DNA of 64,000 bases from Dama dama (Eukaryota; Chordata; Mammalia; Artiodactyla; Cervidae), in assembly GCF_033118175.1 (NCBI RefSeq), contig NC_083704.1:49130501-49194500 (forward strand). The letters run 5' to 3'. The position numbers were made by a program, and so were the translations under genes. Positions 21,086-33,615 of the stretch are shown here, one piece after another; within the stretch, counting starts at the first letter, position 1, and each line of letters opens with the position of its first letter. Under the pieces are notes generated by a model that saw only the letters and a list, made by a program, of their open reading frames with translations, had not been told where the DNA came from and did not search any database.

Positions 21086-22640
21086 ACTGTGCCATAGTCC
21101 AGGGTCACTTGGGTTGTATGCTGTTGCTCACTCTGTCTAGTGAGCGCCTAAGGTCATCCCCATTTCCTCTCCCATCTGCCACCTTCTGTCGTACGGTGGC
21201 CTGGGGGCACTGGGGGTTGAGGTTTGGCCTGCAGTGTCCTTTTAGCCTAGATCCAGTCCCAGGGTTACCCCCTGACTTTAGCCATCATTCATTTGCTGAA
21301 AGTCCCTAAATCTGGGTCTTCACAGCACTCTTACCTCACCTCTCGCCCATGTTTCTAATGCCGGTTGGGCACCTTTTGACTGATCTCCAAGTGTTGCAAA
21401 CATAGCTTGTCCAAAACTGAATTCATCAAATTTTGTTTCTCCGTGTTCCTCGTCTTAAACAAATGGCACTTTCATCTGCTCAGTTGTCCAAGTTAGTAAT
21501 CTGTGCATCTTCCTCAGGGAGTTCTTCTCATCGCCTATAGTAGGTCAGTGAAACCTGCCACTTTGGACCTCTGTGTCCTCCAACTCAGGGCCCTTCTTCC
21601 GCTACTTACCATCTCTACCTTAGCTCAGGTTCACTGTCTTCTCTGACTTACTGTCGCAGCAGCCTCCTCATGGGTCTCCCTGCTTCACGTCAGGTCAACA
21701 CCGGTATATTCTAAGGTATCTATCTAAGATGCACATCTGAGCAAGTCACATCCTTTTCAAACCCTTGTATAGCCTCTCCTGGTGAGAGGGAGTTCAGATT
21801 CTTTGCTTCTTCTGGGCTCTGTGCTTTCTCTTGTGTTTTCAGAGAGGACACGGCTCCCATTCTCTTGTCACGGCCCCTTTATGTCTTCTCTCAACTCTTC
21901 TTAGTTGTCATTTTTCATCTGTATGCACACATACATGCAAATGTGTTTATTTCTGTAAGTTTCTACAATGTCTGATTGTAAATATTTCCTTAGGTAGCCT
22001 GAGCTCTAGGAATTGATCAGTGTTTCTAGATGTATATTTCAGATTCCTCATACTGGAAGTCAGGATGCAAGCATGTCTTCCTTGTAAAGTCTTGTGAACC
22101 CAAATGCCAAGAATTTTCTGAAAATTTTGGAAGTATCTAGTTTGTCCTTTTGTTCACTTGCTGTCACCACCATCCTCAATAATAATTAATACTTGCTGAG
22201 CAAATGGTGAATTGGAAAATATTAGTGGATTTTGAAAATCATCTAATTGGGTCATGACCAACATGATTTAAATAAAAAAGATCAGAACAAAATGGAGTGG
22301 AATAGAATTGGAATTCCTCATATCGAATAAGTAGAGGAATTGTTTCAAGAAACTTTTCATTTCTGTTTAAATTCATGTTGTTATTGACTACTGTTGCTGT
22401 GAGTAGCCCACCCCCCAGTTCTTCATGGGCACACAGCTGGACTGCATTTCCCAGGTCTGCTTATGTCTGGCCGTGTGACTAAGTTTTGACCAGTGGAACA
22501 GGAACAGAAGTGAAGGTATATTCACTTACTTGTATGCCCTCTAGAAACCTTGACTCAACTCGTCATTCAAGATGGTTTCTAAAGTTGGAGGCCTATTCTA
22601 AAGTGTATTTCAGAAAATTGCTATCAAAAAGTTTAGAAGC
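21086..22640 (+). mobile_element. Second L2 fragment (about 21370-21905) with unique flanks
   Basis: L2 text is recognisable at about 21370-21905: CCAAAACTGAATTCATC, GGGTCTCCCTGCTTCA, CTATCTAAGATGCACATCTG, GTATAGCCTCTCCTGGTG. The flank at 22380-22560 (GACTGCATTTCCCAGGTCTG and GTGTGACTAAGTTTTGACCA) looks like an old interspersed repeat whose family I cannot name. The remainder is unique. Confidence 0.6.
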
Positions 22641-22800
22641 TTTTGTATTATAGCATTTAATTCTAATAACCATGTGAAGCAAGTACTAGTAACATTCCCA
22701 TTTTATAGACACTGAAGCTGAGACACAGAGAGGTTAACTTGCTTGGTCAAAGTCACAGAGCTAGAGGTGAGTGGAGCCAGAATCCAGGCCATTGGTCTAC
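22640..22800 (-). mobile_element. MIR SINE
   Basis: Antisense MIR: CATTTTATAGACACTGAAGC, GACACAGAGAGGTTAACTTG, GTCAAAGTCACAGAGCTAGA and GAGTGGAGCCAGAATCCAGG in the expected order. Confidence 0.9.
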
Positions 22801-24514
22801 AGAGCTGGCATTTCCGTCATGACATGTTATCTCTCATGACAGTGTCTGTTTCAGGCACAGCCAATACCAAGAGCTTTTCTCACACCTGAGGTGACTGGTG
22901 CTCAGTTTCCAGTTATCTTTTCCCATTGTTTTGAATCGGTTTTTATAAACTTGATCTCTACAGACACTGTGAAAATACTTTTGTGAAATATGACTCTGAA
23001 GTCTTCAAAGTGTCGTGTTGGGGATTAGCAGTGTTATTCCCAGGGATTCTGATGTGAGTCTGGCTGCCAAAAATCCCTTCCACTGTTTTGGAAAGGACAA
23101 AGGGTGGGGGGTATAGTCCCATTTATAGGGGAGTAAGGGTAATTTCTAACATATGGCTCATGATTTACTATCTTGAAGAAACTTTTATCTGTGGCTCAGT
23201 AGCTAGGCCTCGTCAAGCCAAAGATGATGAAAGTGTTTATGAGGAATGGACTTACTAGTTCAATTATTATTTCAAGGGAATGACCAACAGGAAAATTATA
23301 CCATTGCAGTTTTTAGAAGCTAGGCTCCAGTTGTGTCTTTGTGGACAGCTTGATTGTTTCAGAGCAGTTTATTCAACTTCCATTATATCTTCTCAATAAC
23401 TCATCTCAAGAAGTTTTAGTCTTTGATATGTTAAAAAAGGAAGGAAGGAAGGAAGTCATCTGTCTTGTTACTCAGCAGTGAATTTAGACGGGAACAGCCT
23501 GACTATATGTGGTTGTCTGGACTCCATTGAGAATGGGATGTATTCTTAATATACATTAAATTTACCTTTTGTAGTATTTCCCACAATGTATAGTGTGTCC
23601 TGTTTTAATTAAAGAGAACACACGCACTCATATACCACCCCCACTGCACCCCCAGTATATCACACTTACACACATTCATGGAACAAAGGTCTGGAAAGCA
23701 AGTTTATACGAGACTATTGATAGCTATTATCTCTGATACTAGGATTGCAGGTAAATTTCACTTTTCCCCCAGCATTATGTGAAAAATACCCTCCCAAGCC
23801 CCCCAGAAGCCACTTACCACTTTTGGTGGTGGCTCTTATGATCAGCATTTTTTTTTTTTAATGTATGTCCCCCTTCACTCATTACCATCTGTAGTGGGAC
23901 ATGTGAACGTTCAAGGTAGGTGTCAGTTCAAAGCCTGTCTCCTTTGCTCCAAGCTGGGTACTTGAGGCAAATGCCTCAATAGCCAGATCTGAGTTTTAAA
24001 ATGAAAATAATGCCAGTTACCCCGTGAGGATTAGAAATACGGTGATGCCTGTCAGCAGTTGGCATGGGGCCTGGCCCGAGTAGGGATTCAGTAAACAGCA
24101 GCTGTTGTTATTTTTCCGCTCATCCCTCACATTGTCCCTCTCCTCCCCACGCTCATGGCCTCCCTTCTCTGCAGGCCCCCATTCCTCAGTTATTGAAATA
24201 GCTCCTGGTGACCCCCACCTTCCTTGAACTCCCTGAGCTGTTGCCTGTTTCATTTTCACTGGGAGTGTTTCTGATCTGGTGATTCCTGACACCCACAAAC
24301 TAAACTTGAACAGCTCATGACAGTTGGCCACCCCTTTACCTCTATTGCACCCCTACATTTACCCTCTGTGCCAGATTAGTTCATGTGCTGATCTGAAAAA
24401 TGGGCCAAACAACTTTGCGTTCCCCTGGGGCTTTTGTGACGTTCAGTACCATAATGTCTTAGAAAGTGCTGTCACCTGGAAAGTGCAGTATACACCGGTA
24501 TGGCTGTTTGTGGT
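22801..24514. other. Unique intronic sequence with one MIR (about 23955-24115)
   Basis: No gene is supported. A sense MIR remnant lies at about 23955-24115 (AAAATGAAAATAATGCCAGT, GTGAGGATTAGAAATACG, GGCCTGGCCCGAGTAGG). A short (GGAA)n run is at about 23438-23454 and a poly(T) at 23849-23860. Confidence 0.55.
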
Positions 24515-24955
24515 CTGTGTATTTGTTTCCTTGGGCTGCTGTAACAAATTACCTGGTGACTTAAAACAACATAAATTTACTTTTTCACAGTTCTGGAGGG
24601 TAAAAGTCTGAAATCAAGGGGTCAGCAGGGCCATACTCCCTCTGGAGACCTTAGGGGAGAATTTATTTCTCGCTTCTTCCAGCTTCTCGTGGTTCCAGGC
24701 ATTCCCTGGCTTGTGGCCGAACTTCCTCCAGTCTCTGCTTGCATCTCTGTATCATCTCTTCTGTGTGTCTGTGTCTTCCTCTCTCCTCTGTCTCAAATCT
24801 CCCTCTGTCTTTCTCTTGTTAAGACACTTTTCATCAGATTTAGGGTCCAGCTGGGTAATCCAGAATGATCTCATCTCAAAATCCTTAACTTAATTACATC
24901 TGCAAGTATCTTTTTTCTACATAAGGTAACATTTGCAGGTTACTTGGATGACATG
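24515..24955 (-). mobile_element. MLT1-type (ERVL-MaLR) solo LTR, degenerate
   Basis: An old non-coding LTR in reverse orientation: GGGCTGCTGTAACAAATTAC, then TTTTTCACAGTTCTGGAGGG, CTTCTTCCAGCTTCTCGTGG and AACTTAATTACATCTGCAAG. These are antisense blocks typical of MaLR LTRs. It has no coding capacity; the precise subfamily is uncertain. Confidence 0.6.
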
Positions 24956-25024
24956 CTTTTGGGCAGGGGGTTGGAGGATGAGCAACATGTAACCTACTAC
25001 ATTCTCTTTTCTGAAGTTCATTCT

Positions 25025-25435
25025 TTCACTCTTTAAACAAATCTTTATTGAATACCTGGGGTTCACTGGGGACTTCCGTGGTGGCTCAGCAATACTTTGG
25101 CCACCTGATGCCAAGAGCCGACTTGTTTGAAAAGATGCTAATGCTGGGAAAGATGGAACGCAAAAGGAGAAGGGAGCGGCAGAGGATGAGATGATTAGAA
25201 AGCATCACTGATTCAATGGACATGAATCTGAGCACACTCCAGGAGATGGTGGAGGACAGAGGAGCCTGATGAGCTATGGTCCATGGGATCCCAAAGAGCT
25301 GGACATGACTTAGTGACTGAAGAACAGCAGCAGCTGTTTGCTGGGTCCTTGCCATGTGCTCGGATACAACAGTGACCGGGATAGATGCTTCACTTGCCTT
25401 CGGGGACCTCACGGACCTGATGGGACATGGAGGTA
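25025..25435 (+). mobile_element. L2 3' fragment split by a chimeric insertion
   Basis: L2 sequence (CTTTAAACAAATCTTTATTG, then GAATACCTG) breaks at about 25070 and resumes at about 25331 with TGTTTGCTGGGTCCTTGCCA and CAACAGTGACCGGGATAGAT. The break is filled by the BovB chimera at 25070-25330. Confidence 0.65.
25070..25330 (+). mobile_element. Chimeric insertion: SINE head joined to BovB 3' end
   Basis: The first part, GGGACTTCCGTGGTGGCTCA (about 25070-25089), is the 5' head of a tRNA-derived ruminant SINE. It is joined directly to BovB 3' sequence starting CAATACTTTGGCCACCTGAT, which runs to a BovB-type end (GACTTAGTGACTGAAGAACA). Standard Bov-tA does not contain this BovB segment, so the join is not a normal SINE structure. 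Diverged, so not recent. Confidence 0.7.
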
Positions 25436-26539
25436 CTAGGCAGTGAAGAATTTGACCAGACTTGATGGCTACCTTGTTAGATAATCTTCCCAAACGAATT
25501 AAGCTTCCCAGGTCTCAGTTTATCATCTTAATTCACAAGATGATAATGAAGATCAAATAAGACCATAGGTGTGGAGTTGTCCTTGACCTTGGCCTGGCAC
25601 TTTTATTGCTGTGACTTTGCTCATACTGTCCCTCTGAGTCCCAGAATTTGGACTCTGAATTCTTACTGCACCATCACAGTGCTGTGAGTCTTTGGGCAAG
25701 TGACTGAACCTTTCTGAGCCTCTGTTTCCTGAGCTACAAAATGGGGGTCATGTTAATAACAGTGCCACATTGGGTTCTTACTACAATTGAAATAAGCTCA
25801 TGCATTGCAGTTTAAAGAAAAAACAAGTGTTTATAAATTCTTAAAAGATGAATGCGCATTTTCTTTAGTCAATTTAAAAAGTGTAGATTCACAAGAAAGT
25901 AACATGAAAATTGCTCATGATCTTACATGTAACTAGTCTCTGGTAGCATTTTGGTATATATTCTTTATGTCATTTTTTCAAAAATATAATTTTTATTAAT
26001 ACTAAATTATGCACTGTTCTGAAAACAACTCTTAATTTATTGTGAATATTTCTGTACATTAGTGAATTTTCTCTCCTAACATCATTAATAAATGCTGCTA
26101 GTTCATCATATACCAGTTTTGTAAATTAATAGAACAAATATATACAGAGATTTTATCAAAATTGGGGTAGTTTTATAAGCAGAGGCAGTTCAAAAGATGC
26201 CTCTGCTTTTGGGGCCCTTCTTTTGGGAGATGGATACTGGCCTTGGCTGTACTGCTTCGTGGGGAGATCTTAGGGAAACTGTCTGATACATAGAGTCAAA
26301 CAGTCATATTTATTGGAGTCTAGATTTATCATCTTCCTGTATCCCAGTCTCCAAAGCTCTCCAACTCTCTACTTGGCTGTCGCTGAGGCCAGTGGGTCAC
26401 CTTCAGGCTCAGCTCCATCCCAGGTTAAGACTCCCTGGGCCCTTTCATTGAAGGGAATTCACTTGATTCAGTAACAAGTCCGTCTTGAATTGATTCACAT
26501 TTCTCCATGGCCTCAAGTCTGAGACCTGTGTATCAGAAA
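25436..26539 (+). mobile_element. MIR (about 25640-25830) in otherwise unique sequence
   Basis: Sense MIR: GAATTTGGACTCTGAATTCT, GTGAGTCTTTGGGCAAGTGA, GAGCCTCTGTTTCCTGAGCT, ACAAAATGGGGGTCATG. The rest is unique intron with no supported gene. Confidence 0.7.
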
Positions 26540-26740
26540 AGCATAATCTCTGCATTCAGGGAAGTCTGGGTTCAAATTGTCTCAGCTGCTCACCCACCCC
26601 ATGACTTGAGTAAAGTCATGATTTTGTGATCCTTCACTTTCTCAGTGTTGAATGGGAACAACAATATGCCCCTTAGAGGTTTAGTATAAGAGTTAAACCT
26701 TGTCTTAAATCTCCTAAAGCATTGAATAAATAGATAGAAG
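26540..26740 (+). mobile_element. MIR SINE remnant
   Basis: Sense MIR: GGGAAGTCTGGGTTCAAATT, then CACTTTCTCAGTGTTGAATG and TTTAGTATAAGAGTTAAACC. Diverged. Confidence 0.6.
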
Positions 26741-27040
26741 CAAGAAATAAGTGGATAGAATATGAGATTAGTGCAACATCTTTCTTGGAGTTTATGTATT
26801 TTTTTAATTTATCATTTCATGCTTACCATATGCCAGGTCCTGTTTCAAACAGTAACCTCATTTTAAACATGGAGGGAATTTAAGCCAGTCACCTAGACTT
26901 AGTAAACAGTGATGAGTATCAACAGTAGGCAGGTACTGTGGAGTTATGTTAGGCTTTGGGAGCTCCTGTCTTCTCCACTTTTCTAGGGCCCCATGGAGGA
27001 TATACACATACATGTGCAGAAAGAATATTGGTAATCATGG

Positions 27041-27099
27041 CATGCTGCAGTCCATGGGGTCACAAAGAGTCAGACACGCTGAATGACTGAACTGAACTG
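27041..27099 (+). mobile_element. Ultra-short BovB 3' tail (59 bp) with 8-bp target-site duplication
   Basis: Only the last ~59 bp of BovB are present: CATGCTGCAGTCCATGGGG through GACTGAACTGAACTG. AATCATGG flanks it on both sides (27033-27040 and 27100-27107). It sits at the 5' edge of a MIR. Confidence 0.8.
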
Positions 27100-27262
27100 A
27101 ATCATGGTTAAGAGCACAGGCAAGGAATTGAATCTCAGTTACTATGATAGGCCACTCAGCTCCTCAGTTTCCTTGCCTGTGAAATAGAAGGAATTGTGAT
27201 AATTGAAGGAAACAAAACATGTGCAGTTTAGCACAGTACCTTGTACATGAAAACTAAAATGT
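27100..27262 (+). mobile_element. MIR SINE
   Basis: Sense MIR starting ATGGTTAAGAGCACAGGCAA, then CTCCTCAGTTTCCTTGCCTG and TTTAGCACAGTACCTTGTAC. Its 5' edge is marked by the BovB tail insertion. Confidence 0.8.
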
Positions 27263-30009
27263 TTGCTATTCATGTCCACATTCTAATGGAAACAAAAACA
27301 AAGTACATGATGAGAAGGAAGAATTGGTGTGTGTGTGTAGCTTCTTGCAGTACATTAGATTTGAACTGCACCTTTGAGAGGTTGTAATGGGTGAAAGGTA
27401 TATAATAGAAGGGACAACCTGGGGACTGTGTTGGTGGGAGCATGGATAGATGAACGCGACTGTATTCACAGCAGATATTGAAGTGGTTATGGTTGGGCAG
27501 GAGATTAGAGGATGATATGTAGCTTCTTTCTAGGAAATGACTTCTGCCTTAGGTCTGAGGCCATGTTGCCCCTCCCAGGGTCCGTGCTCCTTTTCCAGCT
27601 CCCTGTTCTTCCTGCATTGGCTTATCTTAATGCTCTCTGAACTCCAGATGGTCATGAGAAGTTGGTCACACTATTAAATACATGTTAAATAGCCAACATG
27701 TTGAACTATGTTCCAGGTACTCTTCTAGGGGCCATTGCATACTGGGCTTATACCTGTTAACTTATTTTATCCTTATTCCAAATGGGATGAGTGCAGCTCT
27801 TATCCCCATTTACAGATGAGGCCATGATACACAGAGTAGTCTAGCTCCCTACCTGAGGTTTTACAGCTGGTTGGTGGTAATGCCAGAAATGGTTTGCAAA
27901 TCAGATGTCAAAAAATCAGTTATTACACTTATAGGAGGAAGAGACTACTGTTCTTAGAGATGCAAAAAAAATTTCTAAAATCTCAATTTTTTTTTTTTTT
28001 TTTAGATACAATGATCAGGGATCTCTGATTGTTACCTGGCCTCATACTTGAAAGAGAGTTTCCTGGCCAAGGTGTCAGCTTCACACTGGAGATGAGCTGT
28101 TTTGAGGCGTGCACTAGTGCCCCCTGTGTCAGGTTTTTGGTTTGTGCTTGTTGTTACTAACACCAGTCCTTTTGCTTCGGTTTCCTACTAGTGTAATATA
28201 ATAACAAAGGCAGATGCAATGAAACATTCCAAATTGCACAGAATCTGCTGCAGAGAAAGATTAGATGGTGAGGATTCTGAGCAGATTTAGAGTTGACTTG
28301 TAAACAGTACCGACAGGTTTTGTTCAGCATCTGAAACCCTAAAATGCTGATGAAGTGCATAGATGGTGGTTTGAAAGGCTCCATCTGTGATGTCTGAAAG
28401 CCAAATGTTTGCAAGTCCCACAGGGGAAGCCAAAGATCACTTGTGGATAGGGCACTTCTCTGGGGAGATTGGCTCTGTGCTTATTCACGAGAGACTTCTA
28501 CCCTGTCCCACACAGTTATAGTCACCCCATTTCTGATTCAGGAACATCTTTGCTTGATAAAGTGGCTCAGAGTGACTGAAATGACTGACTAATTTTTGGC
28601 CCTTTTGGAAGATGTGTAAGGATGGATGGACTCTACCATTGTCAGGTTGCATGTGGAATGGCCAGTTCTTGGCACCATGTTTTAGGAATGAGATAGAACA
28701 TGGAGCTTTTCTAGAGAACGGTCATCAAGATGGTTCTTATTTTGGTTCTTGTGTTCTACCATGAATGGCTGAAGGGCCTGGACATATTTCAGGTAGAGAA
28801 GAAAATTCTGTAAGAGGGAGATATGGCTTGCTTTCTCATATTCGGGGTGCCTTCTTAAGAAAAGGAGCTAGATTTGTTCTTTGGAGGCTGCATGTCAAGA
28901 GTTGGCTGAACTTTTGAAGGATAGCTGTGAGTAAAAAAAAAAAATCTCAGATTTGTTACTCAGTGGTCTGGTCTTGGGTTGCTCATTATTCTCTGAGGCT
29001 TGAGTTTCCTCCTGACAAGTGGGGATAAGATTAGTTTTTGTCTCCTAAGTTTGGGTTGAGGATTAGATCAGATATTTTATGTCAAGTATTTCGTCCAACG
29101 CTTGGGACATGGCAAGACCTCAGTGAATGGCCAGCATGGATGTTATTAAATTTTATGTAATGAAGAACCAGATCAAATGGATGAGAGTAAGAGGGAGCAG
29201 ATTTTGAGTTGATGTATGTAAAGAGAAAAACTGTCAACTGTCTGTGTTGCTTCATGGAGTTGTGACCTAAAAGAAAGATCTAAAATCTTTCAAACATCAG
29301 CTCAGTGACCTGCATCAGGGATATGAAGAGACTTGCAGTGTGTGAGAAGCTGTACCAACTGGCTCCTGTAGTGCTTTCCAGTTTCATGAGCCCTCAGTAT
29401 CTTACACTGTAAGGTTTTACTACGGATGGGTATTTGAGATGAAAACCTGCAGCAAAAGAAAGACTGTGTCCTTTTTTGTGAAAATGTTACCACCACAACC
29501 ACAGCGTGTTCCCTCGTGGTCTATAGTGTGGCATGTGTCTCCAGCCAGGGAAGTCTTCTGCGTAGGAGCCGCACTCTACTCCTGTGATGTGCAGCCATCT
29601 GGACCGTGGGGGTGTGCTGGGAACACGCTGTTGATTCATATGCCATCCCCTGCTGGCATCTCTAAAATGGGCCCTCTGGTTGGAGCTGTGAAGCAGCCAG
29701 GCCCTCCCTCTCCCACGCCTTCTCCAAGTACTTGAGAAAGAAAAGGACATGAAGAAAAGTGTATAAAGATCCAGGAATGTGGAATGATGGTTGGGTGGTC
29801 CCTGAGGGTAACTGGACAGAAAGCCAGTGACTTTCCTCAATCCAGTTTGAGAATCTGTGACCAGAAGTATGATACCCAGAATTATGGCTCTTAAATGGTG
29901 TTTTGAGGAGCCCTGGAATTCCTAGAAGGTACTTCAGGGATCCCCACAATGGAGTGGAGGGGCTCCAGGCCTTTCTTCTCCTCCCACCCCATCAATCAGA
30001 ATAGACTCC
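27263..30009. other. Intronic sequence with MIR remnants, no gene seen
   Basis: Contains an antisense MIR at about 27680-27895 (CCAGGTACTCTTCTAGGGGC, CCCATTTACAGATGAGGCCA) and a sense MIR at about 28950-29150 (TTGAGTTTCCTCCTGACAAG, GGATTAGATCAGATATTTTA). Poly(T) lies at about 27987-28003. The overlapping frames at 29439-29949 are opposite-strand shadows with no family resemblance. Confidence 0.55.
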
Positions 30010-30500
30010 ACTTTTTTTTAACTTCTTTATTCTCTATCTTAGCCTCTCTCCCAACAGGTGTTTGCATGGCTGGCTCCTGCTCATACTCCAGGTCTTGGCT
30101 TGAATTTTCCCCATTCTGGGAGGCCTTCCCTAATCACTAGATTAAAATTAAGGGGGATGATAACAGGGAAAAATAAAGTTACCTTAACTGATACTACAAT
30201 TCAAAGCTAAAGAATCAGAAATCTGACCGCATTTTCAGCAAATATCTGGATCATAGTCTCCTCCCCCATTTTATCCATCTCAGTATCAATTTATTGCTAT
30301 TGTTTGTGTAGTTCTTACCTTCTGTATACACTTGCAGTTTTTAATTTGTTTCTTTTCATATTTCTTCTGCCTATCATACCAGATATTAAGCCTCATGATG
30401 ACAGGGACCAATCTGTTTTACTTCTTCCCTATCTCTAAGATCTGTCACACTGAAACATAGTAGATGCTCAGTTAATTTTATCATCTCTGTGTGTCTGTGT
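30010..30500 (+). mobile_element. L2 LINE fragment
   Basis: L2-type blocks GAGGCCTTCCCTAATCACTA, ATCATACCAGATATTAAGCC, ATGATGACAGGGACCAATCT and CATAGTAGATGCTCAGTTAA in L2 order, separated by diverged sequence. Confidence 0.7.
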
Positions 30501-30964
30501 AATGTAAAATTTTGTTTGGGAACAAAACAAGCTTATACTGCTAAAAGAGTTTTAAAGCCAGTTACCAGTTATCTAGACTAAAAGAAATGGAATCACATCT
30601 TACTCTCTCCATGTTGGTTTACAGCAAAGCTGGAGTTCTATGTACAACCTTTGAATCATGAACTGTAGCACATGGTAATTTTGCTTGACCTAGACTCCCT
30701 GGCATCCCATTTACTAGGCCAATGTGCCCATCTTCCAGTAGCTGTGGGTGGTGCTGCCAAAACTCACACCTGTGATCTTTGCTACAGGTGTGTCTTCATG
30801 TAACTAGACTTGCTGAACTTCCTCCCTTCCAGAAGTGTCCAGGCAGCCACCACACAGTGATTAACTCAAGCAGTTACAGAAGCCCAGCCTCCTGGCATCA
30901 ATCGAGGCAGATTCTGGGGCACAGTTGACTCCCAAGAGTTCCCTGAAGGCTCAGGCTTGGTTTA
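30501..30964. other. Unique intronic sequence, nothing recognised
   Basis: About 460 bp with no supported gene or repeat assignment. Confidence 0.5.
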
Positions 30965-32262
30965 CTTTCTTTCTTTTTTTTTAAATAGTACAGTATGATG
31001 TTCAGCTTCAGGTGTACTACACAGTAATTTGACATTTGTATACACTATGAAATGATCACTGCAGAAACTCTAGTAACCATCTGTCCCCATGCCAAGTTAC
31101 TGCTATATTACTGATCATATTCTTTTTGCTGTATACTATATCCCTGTAGCTTATTTTATAAATGGATGTTTAGACTTTAACAGAATGTATTGCAATAACT
31201 TATTTTTAATTCAAGTATAATTGATTTACAGTTTGTGCTGTCCAGCAAAGTCAGTCAGTTATACAATAAATGCATTCTGTTTTAGGTAATCTTTTCCGTT
31301 ATGGTTTATCACAAGCTATCACAGCTTTAATTCCCTTTACCTATTTTGCTTCCACCCCTCCCCGCCTCCCCTTTGGCAATCACCTTTTATTCTCTGTATC
31401 TGTGAGTGTCTTGGTTTTGTTTTTTAGATTCCACATATAAGTGAGATCAAATGAGTTCATCTCTGTCTCACTTATTTCAGTTAAGCACAATACCTTTCAG
31501 GTCCATCTGTGTTGTCAAAAATGGCAAGATTTCACTTTTTTTTTTTTTTTCCGCTAATATTCCATTGTATATATATCCCACATTTTCTTTATCCATTCAT
31601 CTATTGCTGGACACTGGTTACTTTCATATCTTGGCTATTGTAAATAATGTTGCAATGAATATTAGGGTGCATATATCTCTTTGAATTAGTGTTTTTGCTT
31701 TTTTTTGCTGGGGGGGAGTAAATATCCACAAGTGAAATTGCTGGGTCATATGGCGGTTCTATTTTTAATTTTCGGATGGATCTCTATACCATTTCCCTAG
31801 TGATTGCCCCAGTTTCCAGTTCTACAAGCAGTGCACAAGAATTTTCTCCTCTTCACATTTTCACTAACATTTGTTACTTGTTTTCTTTTTGTTGATAGCC
31901 ATCCTGACAGGAGTGAGATGATAGCTCTTTGTGGTTTTAATTTGCATTTCTATGGTGATTAGTGAGTATCTTTTCATGTGTCTGTTGGCCATCTGCATGT
32001 CTTCTTTGAAAAAGTGTCTATTTGAGTTTTCTGCCCATTTTTAAATTGAGTTGTTTTTTGGATGTTGAATTGTATAAGTTCTTTGTATGTTTTGGGTATT
32101 AATATCTTAACAGATATATCATGTGCAAATATCTTCTCCCATTCAGTAGGTGGCCTTTTTGTTTTCTTGATGGTGTCCTTGCTGTGCAAAACCTTTTTAG
32201 TTTAACATAGTCACATTTGATTATTTTTGCCCTTGTTTTCCTTGTTTGAGAAGATAAAGCAA

Positions 32263-32305
<43 letters not shown>

Positions 32306-33615
32306 GATAAGATGAATATCAAAGAGTGTACTGCCTGTGTTTTCTTCTTGCAGTTTTATGGTTTCAGGTCTTATATTTAAGTCTTCAATCCATTTGAGTT
32401 TGTTTTTGTTTATAATGTGAGAAAGTAGTCCAATTTGATTCTTTTGCATGTAGTTGTCCAGTTTTTCCCACATTATTTACAAGGCTGCCTTTTCGCCATT
32501 GTGTATTCTTGTTTCCTTTGTCATAAATTAATTGGTTATATAAGCATGGATTTATTTCTGTATTCTCTGTTGCATTCCATTGATTTACATTACTGTTCTT
32601 GTGCCAGTATAATGCTATTTTGATTACCATAGCTTTGCAATATAGTTTGCAATCAGGGAACATGATACTTTGTTCTTCTTTCTGTTGATTGCTTTGGTAT
32701 TTCAGAGACTTTTATGTTTTCATATAAATCTTAAGAACATTCATTGCAGTTATGTGAAAAAATGCCATTAGTATTTTTATAGGGATTGCATTGAATCTGC
32801 AGATTGTGTTTGGTAGTATGATCATTTTAACAGTATTAATTTGACCAGTCCATGAGCATGGTGTCTCTTTCCATCTGCTTGTGTCATCATCAGTTTCTTT
32901 CATCATAGTCTTACAGTTTTCTAAGGAGTTTTATAGTTTTATAAGTCATCTCCCTCTTTTTTTTTTTTAGATTATTTCTTAATGATTTCATTCTTTTTGA
33001 TGCAATTGTAAATGAGATTATTTCATTAATTCTCGTTCTGATAGTTAATGTATAGAAATGCAACAGATGTCAGTGTATTTTGTAATCTTCAATTTTATTG
33101 AATTCATTTATTCTTACAGTGTTTTGGATTTAAGACTTTCTGTGTATAGTATCATGTGTTTCTTTGTAATTTGAATTCCCTTTATTTCTTTTCCTTGTCT
33201 GTTTTCTGTGGCTAGGATTTTCAGTATTATGTTTCTTGCCTAAGTAAGACTTCTGATACTACATTGAGTAAAAGTGGTGAGAATGGGCATCTTTGTCTTG
33301 TTCCTCACCTAAAGGGAATGCTTTCATCTTTCCTCTGAATATGATGTTTGCTGTGGGTTTGTCATATACAGATTTTATTATGTTGGAATATGTTTCCATA
33401 ATACCAACTTTCTTGAGAATTGTTATTATAAATAGATGTTGAATTTTGCCATACATTTTTTCTGCATTTGTTGAGATGATCACACAATTTTTAGTCTTCA
33501 GTTTGTTAATGTGTATATCACATTGATTAATTTTTGGATATTAATCCATCCTTGCTTCCCTGGAATAGGTCACACTTTATCTTAGTGCATGATCCTTCTA
33601 ATGTATTGTTGAATT
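30965..33615 (-). mobile_element. Old L1 LINE(s), 3' end through mid-ORF2, degenerate
   Basis: Minus-strand L1: from left to right, a poly(T)/3'UTR region, then antisense ORF2 C-terminal sequence. Conserved ORF2 blocks remain in broken frames (RPPTEWEKIFAHD near 32100, FNAIPIKI near 32800, YSNIIKSVYDKPTANII near 33370). Two successive 3'UTR-like stretches (30965-31195 and from about 31200) suggest two overlapping L1 insertions. Many stops and shifts show it is ancient compared with the L1s at 1-4026 and 60713. Confidence 0.85.
32265..32301. repeat. (TA)n microsatellite inside the old L1
   Basis: About 18 AT units interrupt the L1 text; likely expanded after the L1 inserted. Confidence 0.93.

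Noticed and set aside
20746..21309. 100- and 66-codon + frames
   Set aside because: The first lies in L2 sequence and the second adjoins it; composition reflects CT-rich L2 text rather than a gene.
24515..24955. Possible retroviral sequence
   Set aside because: Only a degenerate MaLR-type LTR remnant with no gag, pol or env coding sequence nearby.
29439..29949. Overlapping frames of 98, 117 and 95 codons on both strands
   Set aside because: Overlap on opposite strands, no recognisable motif, no good splice pair; looks like unique intron of moderate GC.
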